Below, piece after piece: positions 52,519-61,428 of a DNA stretch of 64,000 nucleotides (the first letter of the stretch is position 1; each line of letters begins with the position of its first letter). The notes below the pieces were generated by a model that worked only from the letters and a program-made list of their open reading frames with translations, was not told where the DNA came from and searched no databases. Both the position numbers and the translations under genes were made by a program. The DNA is taken from positions 54,769 through 118,768 of the forward strand of contig DASZBX010000070.1 in the NCBI GenBank assembly GCA_035943635.1, given 5' to 3'. The DNA comes from DASZBX01 sp035943635 (lineage in GTDB: Bacteria > Actinomycetota > Actinomycetes > Streptomycetales > Catenulisporaceae).

Positions 52519-53652
52519 GTGACCGTAAGGGGTGGGGAGGAAAGTATCGAGGACTCGGTTCCTCCGGCCGAGGGCGTGACCGAGGAACTCGGCAGCGTGG
52601 GCTGGTTGGGCAGGCTTCTGCGATGGCCGGTGCGCGTGGTGGTTGTGGCCGTGATCGTGCCGGCGCAGGTGGGCGGGGAAGTGCTGAGTGCGCTGCTCCG
52701 GTTCACCCGGCGGCAGTTGCGGCGGGTCGGCCGGGCGGGGCGGTATCTCGCGGGTCCGGCGCGATTGGTACGTCGTGCGACTGTGGTTGCGGTGCGGTTC
52801 GTCGGCGGGGGCCTGTGGCGCGGATTCTGTTGGGCCGTAAGGGGCTTCGCGGCGTTCGTCATGGGCGCGGGACGAGCCATCGGGTTGGCGGGGCGGGGGA
52901 TCAGTGCGCTGCGAAGAGCGCTGGTCGAGAGCTTGAGAGCGATGTGGGGCACCAGCGGGCCGACCGTCCTCAAGCTGCTGAAAGTAGTGCATGAAGCACT
53001 GATATTCGCTCTGGCGCTGTGCTTCGTGCCGCCGATATTCGTGGGGCGGTTGGTGTGGCGGCTTACGCGGCGAGTGCGACCGTATCTGGCTCGCGGCGCA
53101 TGGCGGCTGCTTGTGATGCTGGGCAAGGGAACTGTGCTGGTGTGCCGGGCCGTAGTGGACGTGCTGCGGGTGCTGAGGCGCTCGATGACCGGGCTTGGGC
53201 GCATCGCAGCGCAGGCGCTCGCGACGGGATTCCGGGTCGGGCGCAAGATCGGATTATGGCTGGTGCGGCTGTGGACGGTCGTGATCTGGACGCCGCTGAG
53301 ATTGCTCGGGCGTGGGTTGTGGGATGGCTTCGGATGGATCGGGCGGGGAGTGCGGCCGGTCTGGGCGGCGGGTCGACGGATGACGGAGCCAGTGTGGCGA
53401 GCAGCCCGGGAAGCGCTGAAGGCGGTGACCAACTGGACGCGCAGACTGACCAGGGCGCCATCGGCCTGGTACCGAAGGGAGATATCCGGGCCGATCGGGG
53501 CGGCCGTACGGTCGGCCCGGCGTGACGTGCGGCGGGCGTTGTTCACCCGGCGTCGGCCACGGGCTCTGGCCAGGCGACCGCAAGACGACAGCGCCAGGCC
53601 GGAGCCAGCACCGGCTTCAGAAGCCGAACCGCGACCAGCAGACATAGGCTGA
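52519..53652 (+). CDS. Arg/Trp-rich amphipathic membrane-associated protein, unknown
   Basis: 377 aa from GTG 52519. An acidic first 25 residues precede a long series of hydrophobic/aromatic turns alternating with Arg pairs (LLRWPVRVVVVAVIVPAQVG, RRQLRRVGRAGRYLAGPARL, ALIFALALCFVPPIFVG, LWDGFGWIGRGVRPVW). The tail is Pro/Glu-rich. Charge is extremely positive. One clear membrane helix (about 155-175); the rest looks like amphipathic helices lying on membrane. I do not recognise a family. Third-position bias supports coding. Confidence 0.65.
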   Translation: MTVRGGEESIEDSVPPAEGVTEELGSVGWLGRLLRWPVRVVVVAVIVPAQVGGEVLSALLRFTRRQLRRVGRAGRYLAGPARLVRRATVVAVRFVGGGLWRGFCWAVRGFAAFVMGAGRAIGLAGRGISALRRALVESLRAMWGTSGPTVLKLLKVVHEALIFALALCFVPPIFVGRLVWRLTRRVRPYLARGAWRLLVMLGKGTVLVCRAVVDVLRVLRRSMTGLGRIAAQALATGFRVGRKIGLWLVRLWTVVIWTPLRLLGRGLWDGFGWIGRGVRPVWAAGRRMTEPVWRAAREALKAVTNWTRRLTRAPSAWYRREISGPIGAAVRSARRDVRRALFTRRRPRALARRPQDDSARPEPAPASEAEPRPADIG

Positions 53653-53702
53653 CCTCGGACAACCAGCCCAACCCGGCGCCCGGATCGGTAAAGTGGCGGA
53701 CT

Positions 53703-54233
53703 ATGGCGACTGAGGCTGACACCACGACCGCGAAACCGATGATCCTGCTGGTGACCGGCGTGTCCGGCAGCGGAAAAACCACGATCGGAACGCTCCTGGC
53801 AGACCGCCTGGGCTGGACCTACGCCGAAGCCGACCTGTTCCACCCGGAAGCGAACATGGCGAAGATGGCTCAACGAATCCCCCTGGACGACGCGGACCGC
53901 GGCCCCTGGCTCGACGCGATCGGCGACTGGATCGACGCGGCCACCGAGGCCGGCACGCCCGCGGTGGTCACCTGTTCCGGGCTCAAGCGGGCCTACCGGG
54001 ACCGCCTTCGCGCCGGCCGGGAGAACGTCCGCCTGGTCTACCTCGACGTGGACCAGGAAACCGTCGCGGCGCGCCTCGCCGAGCGCAAGGAACACTTCTT
54101 CCCGCCGGAGCTGCTCGCGAGCCAGTTCCGCGACCTCGAAGCGCCGACGGACGGCGAGCACGTAATCCGAGTCCGGGTCGACGCGTCACCGGAAGAAGTC
54201 GTGGAACGGGTGTTGCACCTCGTGTCAGAGTGA
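53703..54233 (+). CDS. gntK: gluconokinase
   Basis: 176 aa. P-loop VTGVSGSGKTTIGTLLADRL, then EADLFHPEANMAKM, GIPLDD-like QRIPLDDADRGPWLDAI, VVTCSGLKRAYRDRLR and KEHFFPPELLASQF. Phosphorylates gluconate to 6-phosphogluconate for the pentose phosphate pathway. Single gene with no transporter or dehydrogenase beside it. Confidence 0.95.
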   Translation: MATEADTTTAKPMILLVTGVSGSGKTTIGTLLADRLGWTYAEADLFHPEANMAKMAQRIPLDDADRGPWLDAIGDWIDAATEAGTPAVVTCSGLKRAYRDRLRAGRENVRLVYLDVDQETVAARLAERKEHFFPPELLASQFRDLEAPTDGEHVIRVRVDASPEEVVERVLHLVSE

Positions 54234-54376
54234 CGAACCGGCCGCCGCGGTGACTGTGTTAGCCCCGATACCGCTGATCACCCCTTGCCTAACTTTGACC
54301 CGCGCGCACACGAACTCGCATTGACGAAGTTACTCACGCGTAGGAATCTCAGGTCACCCTGCTGCATTACCGGCAA

Positions 54377-54392
54377 GTAACCTGGAGGTTAC
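54377..54392. promoter_or_regulatory. palindrome GTAACCTGGAGGTTAC covering the ribosome-binding site
   Basis: Perfect 7-bp arms around GG; the right arm includes the Shine-Dalgarno GGAGG of the next gene, whose GTG start is 2 bp away. Can act as an operator in DNA or as a site-occluding hairpin in RNA. Confidence 0.6.
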
Positions 54393-54394
54393 CT

Positions 54395-56014
54395 GTGCAT
54401 GACTATGCCCGCCTGTCCGGGCGCAGACGCCTGGCCGCGCTCGCGGTCGCCCTCCTCACCGCTCTGACCACCGCGATCGGCGCCGGCATCGGCGCCGGCA
54501 CCGCCCAAGCCGCCACCGCGAGCGTCGCCAACGCGGACGTCACCCTGACCATGTCGGACGGCGTCGGCCTGACCGGCGTGCTGACCCAGCCCGCCACGCC
54601 CGGCCCGCACCCGGCGATCGTGTTCATCGCCAGTTGGGGAACGCCGGACCTCGAATACGTCTCCCAGGCCCAGCAATTCGCCCAGGACGGCTACATCGTG
54701 CTCGAATACGACGCGCGCGGGTTCTACGGCTCGGGCGGGTCGATCGACGTGGCCGGCCCGCAGGACGTGGCCGACGTGTCCACGGTCATCGACTGGCTGC
54801 TCGCGAACACCTCGGCGAGCCCGGCCGAGATCGGCGTCGGCGGCATCTCCTACGGCGCCGGGCTCGGACTGCTCGCCGCCGCGAACGATCCGCGGATCAA
54901 GGCCGTGGCCTCGATGAGCACCTGGACGGACCTGGACTATTCGCTCTACCCCGACCAGACCCGGCACCTGGAGTCCACCGACCTGCTCGCCGCGCTCGGC
55001 GCCGCGACCGGACGGTTGAGCCCTGACTTCCAGCAGATCCTGAGCGACTTCGACGGCAACACCGACATCTCCCAGGTCCTGGCCTGGGGATCGGTCCGTT
55101 CGCCGCAGACCCACGTGAGTAAGATCAATGCGAACGGCACCGCGGTATTCCTCTCGAACGGTTTGCAGGACAGCATTTTCGCCCCGAATCAGCTCACGCC
55201 GTTCTACGACGACCTGACCACGCCCAAGTTCCTCATGCTGCAACCCGGCGACCACGCCACGGCCGAGGCGAGCGGGCTGCTCGGCCTGAGCAACCCGATC
55301 TGGACGAACGTGCACGCCTGGTTCGACCACTACCTGACCGGCGCGAACAACGGCATCACGGCCAAGGCCCCGGTACAGGTCGAGCCGGTAGACGGGTCGA
55401 GCTACACCGGCTATGCGTCACCCGCGGAGATCACTTCGTACCCTGCGACGCTCGACCTGGGCAGTGAGAACTGGCTCGGCACCGGGTCGATCGGCAGCTC
55501 GCCGAGCACGGGTTGGTCGACCGGCATCGCGGCCGGATCGGACACCTGCGCGGACGGCGGAACCCTTGAGGTGACCGGCATTCTGACCCAGTTCTTCGAC
55601 TCCCCGCCGACCTGTTGGCTGCCCGCCATCAGCCGGCGCAGCGGAGCCGTGTGGCAGTCCTCCGCGCTCGGCTCGACGGACCACGTGCGGGGCAACCCGA
55701 CGCTGAACATCACCATCACCCCGAGTGCGTCGACCGGCACCATCTATGCCTACCTGTACGACGTGAACTGGTCCGACGACGGAACGCTGGTGTCCTACCT
55801 GCCGTATACGTACGCGAACGCCACGCCCGGGAAACCGTTGACGGTCAACGCACAACTGCTGACCGCCGCCTACGACATCCCGGCCGGGGACACCGTCGGC
55901 CTGGTGATCGACACCAAGGACCCGCTGTTCTACGACGCGGACCGGTCAGGCAGCACCGTCTCGTTCAGCAGCCCGGCCGGTTCCCCGGCCACGCTGACCC
56001 TGCCGCTGTCCTGA
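54395..56014 (+). CDS. secreted alpha/beta hydrolase, X-Pro dipeptidyl-peptidase (S15)/CocE type
   Basis: 539 aa. Signal peptide (LAALAVALLTALTTAIGAGI, cleavage near AQAA). Hydrolase domain with ARGFYGSGG, nucleophile elbow GGISYGAGL (about residue 152), acid near DSIFAPNQ and His in GDHATAEAS (about 287). C-terminal beta-sandwich (about 365-539) of the S15/CocE class with ISRRSGAVWQSSAL and LYDVNWSDDG. Cleaves X-Pro peptides or acyl esters outside the cell. Confidence 0.9.
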   Translation: MHDYARLSGRRRLAALAVALLTALTTAIGAGIGAGTAQAATASVANADVTLTMSDGVGLTGVLTQPATPGPHPAIVFIASWGTPDLEYVSQAQQFAQDGYIVLEYDARGFYGSGGSIDVAGPQDVADVSTVIDWLLANTSASPAEIGVGGISYGAGLGLLAAANDPRIKAVASMSTWTDLDYSLYPDQTRHLESTDLLAALGAATGRLSPDFQQILSDFDGNTDISQVLAWGSVRSPQTHVSKINANGTAVFLSNGLQDSIFAPNQLTPFYDDLTTPKFLMLQPGDHATAEASGLLGLSNPIWTNVHAWFDHYLTGANNGITAKAPVQVEPVDGSSYTGYASPAEITSYPATLDLGSENWLGTGSIGSSPSTGWSTGIAAGSDTCADGGTLEVTGILTQFFDSPPTCWLPAISRRSGAVWQSSALGSTDHVRGNPTLNITITPSASTGTIYAYLYDVNWSDDGTLVSYLPYTYANATPGKPLTVNAQLLTAAYDIPAGDTVGLVIDTKDPLFYDADRSGSTVSFSSPAGSPATLTLPLS

Positions 56015-56068
56015 CTCCGGACGGCTGCCTGGCCACCGCCTGCGCCAGGCAGCCGTACCGGCAAACCC

Positions 56069-56662
56069 CTAAAGTCGTGCGCTGAGTCGCTCTTTGGCCG
56101 CGGGCCACTCCTCGATCAGCATGGAGTAGTAGACGCTGTCGCGCCAGCTCCCGTCCGGGCGCTTGCGCTGGCGGCGCAGGACACCCTCGCGCTGGGCGCC
56201 GAGACGGGCGATTGCGTTCTGCGAGCGCTCATTCATGATGTCCGTCTTCCACTGCACCCGGCCCATGCCCAGGTCCTCGAACGCGTGGGTGAGCAGGAGC
56301 AGCTTGGACTCCGTGTTCACCGCCGAGCGCCAACACGAGCGGGCGTACCAGGTCCAGCCGATCTCCAGCCGCTCGTGCTCCGGCTCGATGTCGGTGAACG
56401 TGGTCCAGCCGACGGCCCGGCCGGTGGCGAGCAGGATCACGGCGAACGGCACGAACTCGCCCTCGGCCGTCCGGTCGAGCAAGTCGCCCAGCGTTCCCGC
56501 GAGCTCGGCCTCGGTGCGCTGAGGGGGCACGGGCAGCCAACGCCACACCTCCTCGTCCCCGCCGCCCGCGGCGAACAGGTCGGGCAGGTGCTCCCGGGTG
56601 AGTGGTTCGAGGCGGACGTGGCGCCCGGTCAAGGTCACCGGAGCGGGAGTCTTGGCAGTCAT
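56069..56662 (-). CDS. GNAT acetyltransferase (RimJ/RimL-like)
   Basis: 197 aa. TLTGRHVRLEPLTREHLPDL, GRAVGWTTFTDIEPEHERLE, IGWTWYARSCWRSAVNTESK (acetyl-CoA loop region) and GMGRVQWKTDIMNERSQNAI are the family pattern. Acetylates N-terminal or amino groups of an unknown acceptor. ATG 56662 begins at the predicted transcription start of the promoter at 56670-56698, so the mRNA is probably leaderless. Confidence 0.92.
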   Translation of the reverse strand: MTAKTPAPVTLTGRHVRLEPLTREHLPDLFAAGGGDEEVWRWLPVPPQRTEAELAGTLGDLLDRTAEGEFVPFAVILLATGRAVGWTTFTDIEPEHERLEIGWTWYARSCWRSAVNTESKLLLLTHAFEDLGMGRVQWKTDIMNERSQNAIARLGAQREGVLRRQRKRPDGSWRDSVYYSMLIEEWPAAKERLSARL

Positions 56663-56669
56663 GATCCGT

Positions 56670-56698
56670 ATTTTAGAGGAGATGTGTACTAGATGCAA
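56670..56698 (-). promoter_or_regulatory. sigma-70-type promoter of the GNAT gene
   Basis: Reverse strand TTGCAT, 17-bp spacer, TAAAAT. The -10 ends 7 bp before the A of the ATG, which places the start point at the codon itself. It overlaps a TGTACTAG half site. Confidence 0.7.
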
Positions 56699-56706
56699 AG
56701 CATTTA

Positions 56707-56718
56707 TGTACTAGTACA
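56707..56718. promoter_or_regulatory. TGTACTAGTACA palindrome, candidate operator
   Basis: Perfect 12-bp palindrome between the GNAT and lipoprotein genes, with an extra half site TGTACTAG at 56685-56692 inside the GNAT promoter. The form suits GntR/YtrA- or TetR-type regulators; none is encoded nearby. Confidence 0.55.
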
Positions 56719-56806
56719 AAAGCTGCGGCGGATGGATGATTCGGCCGAGTGGCTGATGCCCCGAACGGGCGTGGAACCCGAGGTCGGGGCGTCACGTCGA
56801 AGGGTA

Positions 56807-57763
56807 ATGACTGGAATCTTCGGAACGAACCGAAAGAACGGACACACCGCAGCAGGCGTCGGAGCCGCGATCGCTTTTTTGCTGGCCGGCTGCGCCTCTC
56901 CGACGCCGGGCGGTGCGCCGGGAGCAGCCGCTTCACCAGCGAGTTCGACCGGCGCCGGCCATGCGGAGGTTGCCACGCAGGACGCCGAAGCACTATTCGG
57001 CGCCTTACCGACGCCTCCCGGCGCCACTCGACTGTCGGCCGCACCCACCGCCGCGCCCGTCCTGGGCGGCCCGACGGCCCCCGAATCGCCGGCCGATCCG
57101 GACCTGGTCCAGCGCACCGCCTGGTGGAGCACGAGCCAGTCGCCGACCGCGCTGATGGCCTGGGTCGCGGCGCACCCGCCGGCCGGAACGACCCCGGACG
57201 GCTCGGCCAGAGCCATCCTCGGCGGGCAGACATCCCTGTGGACCAGGGACTTCACCGCTCCGGCGCAGCCCGGGGTGATCAGCGAGCGCCTGGTCGAAGC
57301 CTCGGTCAGCGCGCTGCCGGGCGGCGGAGCGGCGATGCGTGAAGACGTGATCGTCACGTACCTGCCCGCCAAGCCGGCCGCGGAGACGCTGCCGATCGCC
57401 ACGACGGTCACCGTCGCACCGGTGCTCCCGGCCGGCCAGGACGCCGCGAGTTCGAGCCCTGGCTCGGCTCCGGTCACCGTCACCTCGCCGATGGCGATCG
57501 CCGAGATCACCAGCCTGGTCAACGGTCTGCCGGTCGTGTCGGCCGCCCGGGTCAACTGCCCGATGGACACCGGCGCCGGGCTCCGGCTGACCTTCCGCTC
57601 GGCGTCCGGGGCACAGCTGGCCACGGCCGACATCGGGGCTTCCGGCTGCCGGACCGTCTCGGTCGTGGTCGGCGGGGACAAGCAGCCGGAGCTGAGCGGC
57701 GGCGACGGGCTCAGCGGTCAGATCATGACCATCGCGGGCGCGCACTGGGTGCTCACGAATTAG
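56807..57763 (+). CDS. lipoprotein of unknown function
   Basis: 318 aa. Signal with lipobox IAFLLAGCASP (Cys about residue 29), a low-complexity Ala/Pro/Ser stretch, then a mature region with ALFGALPTPPGATRLS, TAWWSTSQSPTALMAWVAAHPP, REDVIVTYLPAKPA and VNCPMDTGAGLRLTFRS...GASGCRTVSVVV (two Cys). Anchored to the outer face of the membrane. No family named. ATG 56807 is chosen because it gives a normal signal length. Confidence 0.8.
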   Translation: MTGIFGTNRKNGHTAAGVGAAIAFLLAGCASPTPGGAPGAAASPASSTGAGHAEVATQDAEALFGALPTPPGATRLSAAPTAAPVLGGPTAPESPADPDLVQRTAWWSTSQSPTALMAWVAAHPPAGTTPDGSARAILGGQTSLWTRDFTAPAQPGVISERLVEASVSALPGGGAAMREDVIVTYLPAKPAAETLPIATTVTVAPVLPAGQDAASSSPGSAPVTVTSPMAIAEITSLVNGLPVVSAARVNCPMDTGAGLRLTFRSASGAQLATADIGASGCRTVSVVVGGDKQPELSGGDGLSGQIMTIAGAHWVLTN

Positions 57764-58010
57764 TAACAACGCCGGTTTGTGTGCTCAAATTTATTCGACC
57801 ACTGCTTCGCCTTCGACGCCTCAACGATATGCATGCTGATATATCCAGTGCAGTAGACGATGCAGAAAATATTTTTTCGGGCAGCCTTCGAGACTCGAAA
57901 ATGGCACTCGCCAATCGTCTGAACTGCATGAATAGCCAGTTGCCCGAGATGAGATGAGGGTACTGATTGGTATAACTAAGCATGATTTATGACCCTGATA
58001 CACACGGCAA
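57764..58010. other. AT-rich island
   Basis: About 46% G+C over 240 bp by count, against roughly 70% around it. A minus-strand frame at 57753-57983 (76 aa, starting MLSYTNQYPHLISG, with AGGGT 9 nt before ATG) fits inside but has no recognisable relatives. Could be a promoter-rich spacer, remnant of foreign DNA or a small gene. Confidence 0.4.
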
Positions 58011-58275
58011 AAGTAGGTGCCCGGCTCTCCCGTCTGACTGACAGTGCCGCCCTGGTTGCTCTACGCTGCGCTTGGTGCATCTGAGTTCACAGATGACTAC
58101 CGAGAGTGGTTTCGTCGCACAGGGAAAGGCGCGCAATCGTGAGGACGCACGCGGCCGGCCGGGCTTTCGGCGCACTACGCACACCCAGCCGGGCACACCA
58201 ACGCAGCGGCAGGGCCCTGACGGTCCACATACGCCCCTCGCCGTGCCCGGACCTGCGCGGGCGGAGCGTGCGCAG

Positions 58276-58923
58276 ATGCCGGCACTGAGAGGACCGGGCC
58301 TGCTCGCCGACGACTTCTACCTGCTGTCCCACGACAGCGTGACCGGCGAGCCGCTGCTGACCGAACGCGTGTCGGGCCTGGGCCTGGCCGGCGCGCTGCT
58401 GGCCGAACTGGCCGCACACCACCGGATCGACCTGGCCGGCGGCGTCGTGGTCGTGATCGACCGCAGCCCGCCGCCGGACGCCCTGGCCCGCCGGATGCTC
58501 GGCCTGGTACAGAGCGAGCACCACCTGCTGCGGGACTGGCTCGAGTTCTTCGCCCGGACTGCGGTCGACGACGTGGCCGCCCGGCTCGCGCACCTCGGCG
58601 TCCTGGGCCGCCGCCGATCAAGGCGACCGTGGCGCGAATCGCGCTGGGTGCCGATCCACGCGAACAGCGCCGCCCTGCCCGCCGCGACCCTGTGCACGAA
58701 ACTGATCCGCGGCGAACACCTCGGCGCCCACGACGCGGTCCTGGCCGGGCTGACCACCGCCACCGGGCTCGACCAACAGGTGCTCTGGGAAGTACGCACC
58801 GTCGCCCCCTCAGCGCGCCACAACCTGGACACGGCGGTCGGCAAGCTCGACCGCTGCACCCGCACGATCCTCAGCCAGACCGAGGCCGCAGTGGGCGCCA
58901 CCATCAGCAGCCACCGGGCCTGA
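58276..58923 (+). CDS. GOLPH3/GPP34 family protein
   Basis: 215 aa. GLLADDFYLLSHDSVTGEPL, LGLAGALLAELAAHHRIDLA, LLRDWLEFFARTAVDDVAARL and AATLCTKLIRGEHLGAHDAV follow the GPP34 pattern, a helical phosphoinositide- or membrane-binding fold. ATG 58276 gives the usual family length; upstream in-frame starts (58093, 58072) precede poorly biased codons. Function in actinobacteria is unknown. Confidence 0.88.
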   Translation: MPALRGPGLLADDFYLLSHDSVTGEPLLTERVSGLGLAGALLAELAAHHRIDLAGGVVVVIDRSPPPDALARRMLGLVQSEHHLLRDWLEFFARTAVDDVAARLAHLGVLGRRRSRRPWRESRWVPIHANSAALPAATLCTKLIRGEHLGAHDAVLAGLTTATGLDQQVLWEVRTVAPSARHNLDTAVGKLDRCTRTILSQTEAAVGATISSHRA

Positions 58924-59029
58924 ACCGCCGGGCCTGAACCGCCGGGCGGGCGCCTGGCTCCGCCCCGGCCGTTCGCTGCCATCCGCACCCTGATTCCCCT
59001 CCATCGCAGTGCCGGACAAGGAGATACGC

Positions 59030-60727
59030 ATGCCCAGATCCAAACCCCCGGAGCCGATCAGCCCGGTCGCCGCCGCGCTCGCCAAAGACCGGCTGGGCGT
59101 CCCGTCCGTGCTCTTCTTCGTGCTCGCCGGAGTGGCCCCGCTGACCGTGGCGGCCGGCGTGATACCCACCGCCTTCGAGGTCACCGGGCAGACCGGGGTG
59201 CCGGCCGGATTCCTCATCGTCGCGGTCGTCCTGGCCGTCTTCAGCGCCGGATACGTGGCCATGGCCCGGCACATCAGCAACGCAGGGGCCTTCTACGCCT
59301 TCATCGCCCGCGGCCTGGGCCGCCCGGCCGGGGTGGCCGCGGCCCTGGTCGCCCTGGCCTCCTACAACCTGCTCCAGGTCGGCCTGTACGGCGCGTTCGG
59401 CGCCGGATTCGCGAGCTACGCCGCGGACGACTTCGGCATCCAGCTGGACTGGTGGGTCTGGGCGCTCGCGCTGTGGGTCGTGGTGACCGGGCTCGGACAG
59501 GTCCGGGTGGACCTGAGCGGCGTGCTGCTGGGCGTCCTGCTCACCGCCGAACTGCTCACGGTCGTCGCCCTCACGATCAACGGCCTGATCCACCCGGCGA
59601 ACGGCAGGCTGAGCCTGGCCACCCTGTCCCCGACCCACCTGACCACCGGCGGCGTCGGCGCGGTGCTGGCCGTCGCAGTGACCGGATACGTGGGCTTCGA
59701 ACAGTCCCCGGTCTACGCGGAGGAGGCCCGCAACTCGCGGCGCACGGTACCCATGGCCACGTTCCTCTCGCTGGGACTGATAGCGGTCGTCTACGCCTCG
59801 GCCGCGCTCGCGATGGCCGTCGCCTACGGGGACGGCAACGTGGTCGCCGTCGCCGGGCAGCAGGGCTCGTCGATGCTCTTCTCACTCGGCTCCGGCATCC
59901 TGCCGCACCTGGGCCGGACCCTCTTCCTGACCTCGGTCTTCGCCGCCGCACTGGCCTTCCACAACGCCTGCTGGCGATACAGCTTCGCCCTCGGCCGCGA
60001 ACGCGTGCTGCCCGAGGCCTTCGGCCGGACCGGCCGGGCCGGAGTGCCCAAACTGGCGTCCGCGGTGCAGAGCGCGTTCGGCTTCGCCGTCATCATCGTG
60101 TACGCACTCGCCCACTGGGACCCGATGGTCAACCTGTTCTTCTGGCTCGGCACGACCGGCGGCGCCGGCATCCTGATCCTGCTCGCCGTCACCTCGATAT
60201 CAGTCGTCTGCTACTTCGCGCGGCACCCGCACGGCGAGCCGTACTGGATCCGGGTCATCGCCCCGAGCGCGGCCGCGGTGGCGTTGCTGGCGATGGTGTG
60301 GCTGTGCCTGGACAACTACTCGACGCTGCTGGGCGTCCCGGCCGGATCCCGGGCGGCCAAGCTGCTGCCGGCGATCTTCGGCGTGGTGGCCGTGATCGGT
60401 TATATCTGGGCCCTGCTGCTCAAGCGCCGCCGGCCCGAGGTGTACCTGGTCATCGGCCTCGGCGTACACGCCGCGACCCGGCGCGCCATGCCCGGAACGA
60501 TCGTGACCACCGGCACCCGCGGGACCGTCCACCCGGGCGGGGCCCGCGCGTGGGCCGACAACGCCTACGACCCGGACACCGAAGACCAGGACGACGCGGC
60601 GACCGCGCTGGTCCGGCGGATGACCGAGGAACTGCTCCGAGACCGCAAGCCCGGACCGGCGACCGCGCCGGCCCGCCCGAACGACCCGGCGGCGCCCGCC
60701 GCCGCACCGAAGGAGGAAGACCGATGA
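59030..60727 (+). CDS. APC-family amino acid permease
   Basis: 565 aa, about twelve membrane helices. N-terminal signature FFVLAGVAPLTVAAGVIPTA, GAFYAFIARGLGRPAGVAAA, and VTGYVGFEQSPVYAEEARNSRRTVP (family helix 6). The last 90 residues form a hydrophilic Pro/Ala/Asp tail. AAGGAG precedes ATG 59030. Its stop overlaps the next gene's start (ATGA), so the permease and a GNAT enzyme are made together; the enzyme may modify the imported amine or amino acid. Confidence 0.93.
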   Translation: MPRSKPPEPISPVAAALAKDRLGVPSVLFFVLAGVAPLTVAAGVIPTAFEVTGQTGVPAGFLIVAVVLAVFSAGYVAMARHISNAGAFYAFIARGLGRPAGVAAALVALASYNLLQVGLYGAFGAGFASYAADDFGIQLDWWVWALALWVVVTGLGQVRVDLSGVLLGVLLTAELLTVVALTINGLIHPANGRLSLATLSPTHLTTGGVGAVLAVAVTGYVGFEQSPVYAEEARNSRRTVPMATFLSLGLIAVVYASAALAMAVAYGDGNVVAVAGQQGSSMLFSLGSGILPHLGRTLFLTSVFAAALAFHNACWRYSFALGRERVLPEAFGRTGRAGVPKLASAVQSAFGFAVIIVYALAHWDPMVNLFFWLGTTGGAGILILLAVTSISVVCYFARHPHGEPYWIRVIAPSAAAVALLAMVWLCLDNYSTLLGVPAGSRAAKLLPAIFGVVAVIGYIWALLLKRRRPEVYLVIGLGVHAATRRAMPGTIVTTGTRGTVHPGGARAWADNAYDPDTEDQDDAATALVRRMTEELLRDRKPGPATAPARPNDPAAPAAAPKEEDR

Positions 60728-61428
60728 GCATCATCGCGGGGAAGCGACCAGACGGCGACGGCGAAGGCCCCGCGCCCGGAGGCGTCGTCCTGGCCGACCC
60801 GGCCGACGCCGCGCACCTGAGCGTGATCGTCGCCGCGGCGTTCGTGAGCCTGGCACCGTCCGCCTGGCTGATCCCGGACGAACCGACCCGCCGCGAGATC
60901 TTCCCGGAGTACTTCCGGCTCTACGTGGACGAGGCCTTCGCGAGCGGGACCGTATATACGAACTCCGACCGAACCGCGGTCGCGCTGTGGATCACGAAGC
61001 CGCAGCAGCAGAACTTCGCCGGACGCGGCGCGCAGCCGCCGAGGCTGACCGCCAACCCCGCGCACGCCCAGGACTCCGAGTACGACGAGCGGCTGGGTGC
61101 GGTGACCGGCCCCTGGGCGTACCGGTTCCGCGAGTTCGACGCGGCTCTCGACCGCCACCACCCGACCGGCCCGGCGCACCACCACCTGGCGATCCTGGCC
61201 GTGCACCCGGACGTCCAGCACGCCGGCATCGGCAGCGCGCTGCTGGCCGAGCATCACCGGGTGCTCGACGCCGCCGGGATCCCCGCATATCTGGAGGCCA
61301 GCGACACCCGCACGCGTGCGCTGTACCTGCGGGTCGGCTACCAGGACCGCGGCGACCCGATCCAACTGCCGGCGAAAGGCCCGCTGATGTATCCCATGGT
61401 GCGACGCCCTGTCGCACGTGTTCAGTGA
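60724..61428 (+). CDS. GNAT acetyltransferase coupled to the permease
   Basis: 234 aa. Acetyl-CoA loop LAVHPDVQHAGIGSALLAEH, LEASDTRTRALYLRVGYQDRG and the C-terminal MYPMVRRP that ends this family. Start overlaps the permease stop (ATGA). Substrate unknown, plausibly the permease's cargo. Confidence 0.93.
   Translation: MSIIAGKRPDGDGEGPAPGGVVLADPADAAHLSVIVAAAFVSLAPSAWLIPDEPTRREIFPEYFRLYVDEAFASGTVYTNSDRTAVALWITKPQQQNFAGRGAQPPRLTANPAHAQDSEYDERLGAVTGPWAYRFREFDAALDRHHPTGPAHHHLAILAVHPDVQHAGIGSALLAEHHRVLDAAGIPAYLEASDTRTRALYLRVGYQDRGDPIQLPAKGPLMYPMVRRPVARVQ
61399..61417 (+). terminator. hairpin at the 3' end of the permease/GNAT operon
   Basis: GTGCGAC-GCCCT-GTCGCAC, perfect 7-bp stem inside the last codons of the GNAT gene and about 40 bp before the intron. 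No T-tract. Confidence 0.35.
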
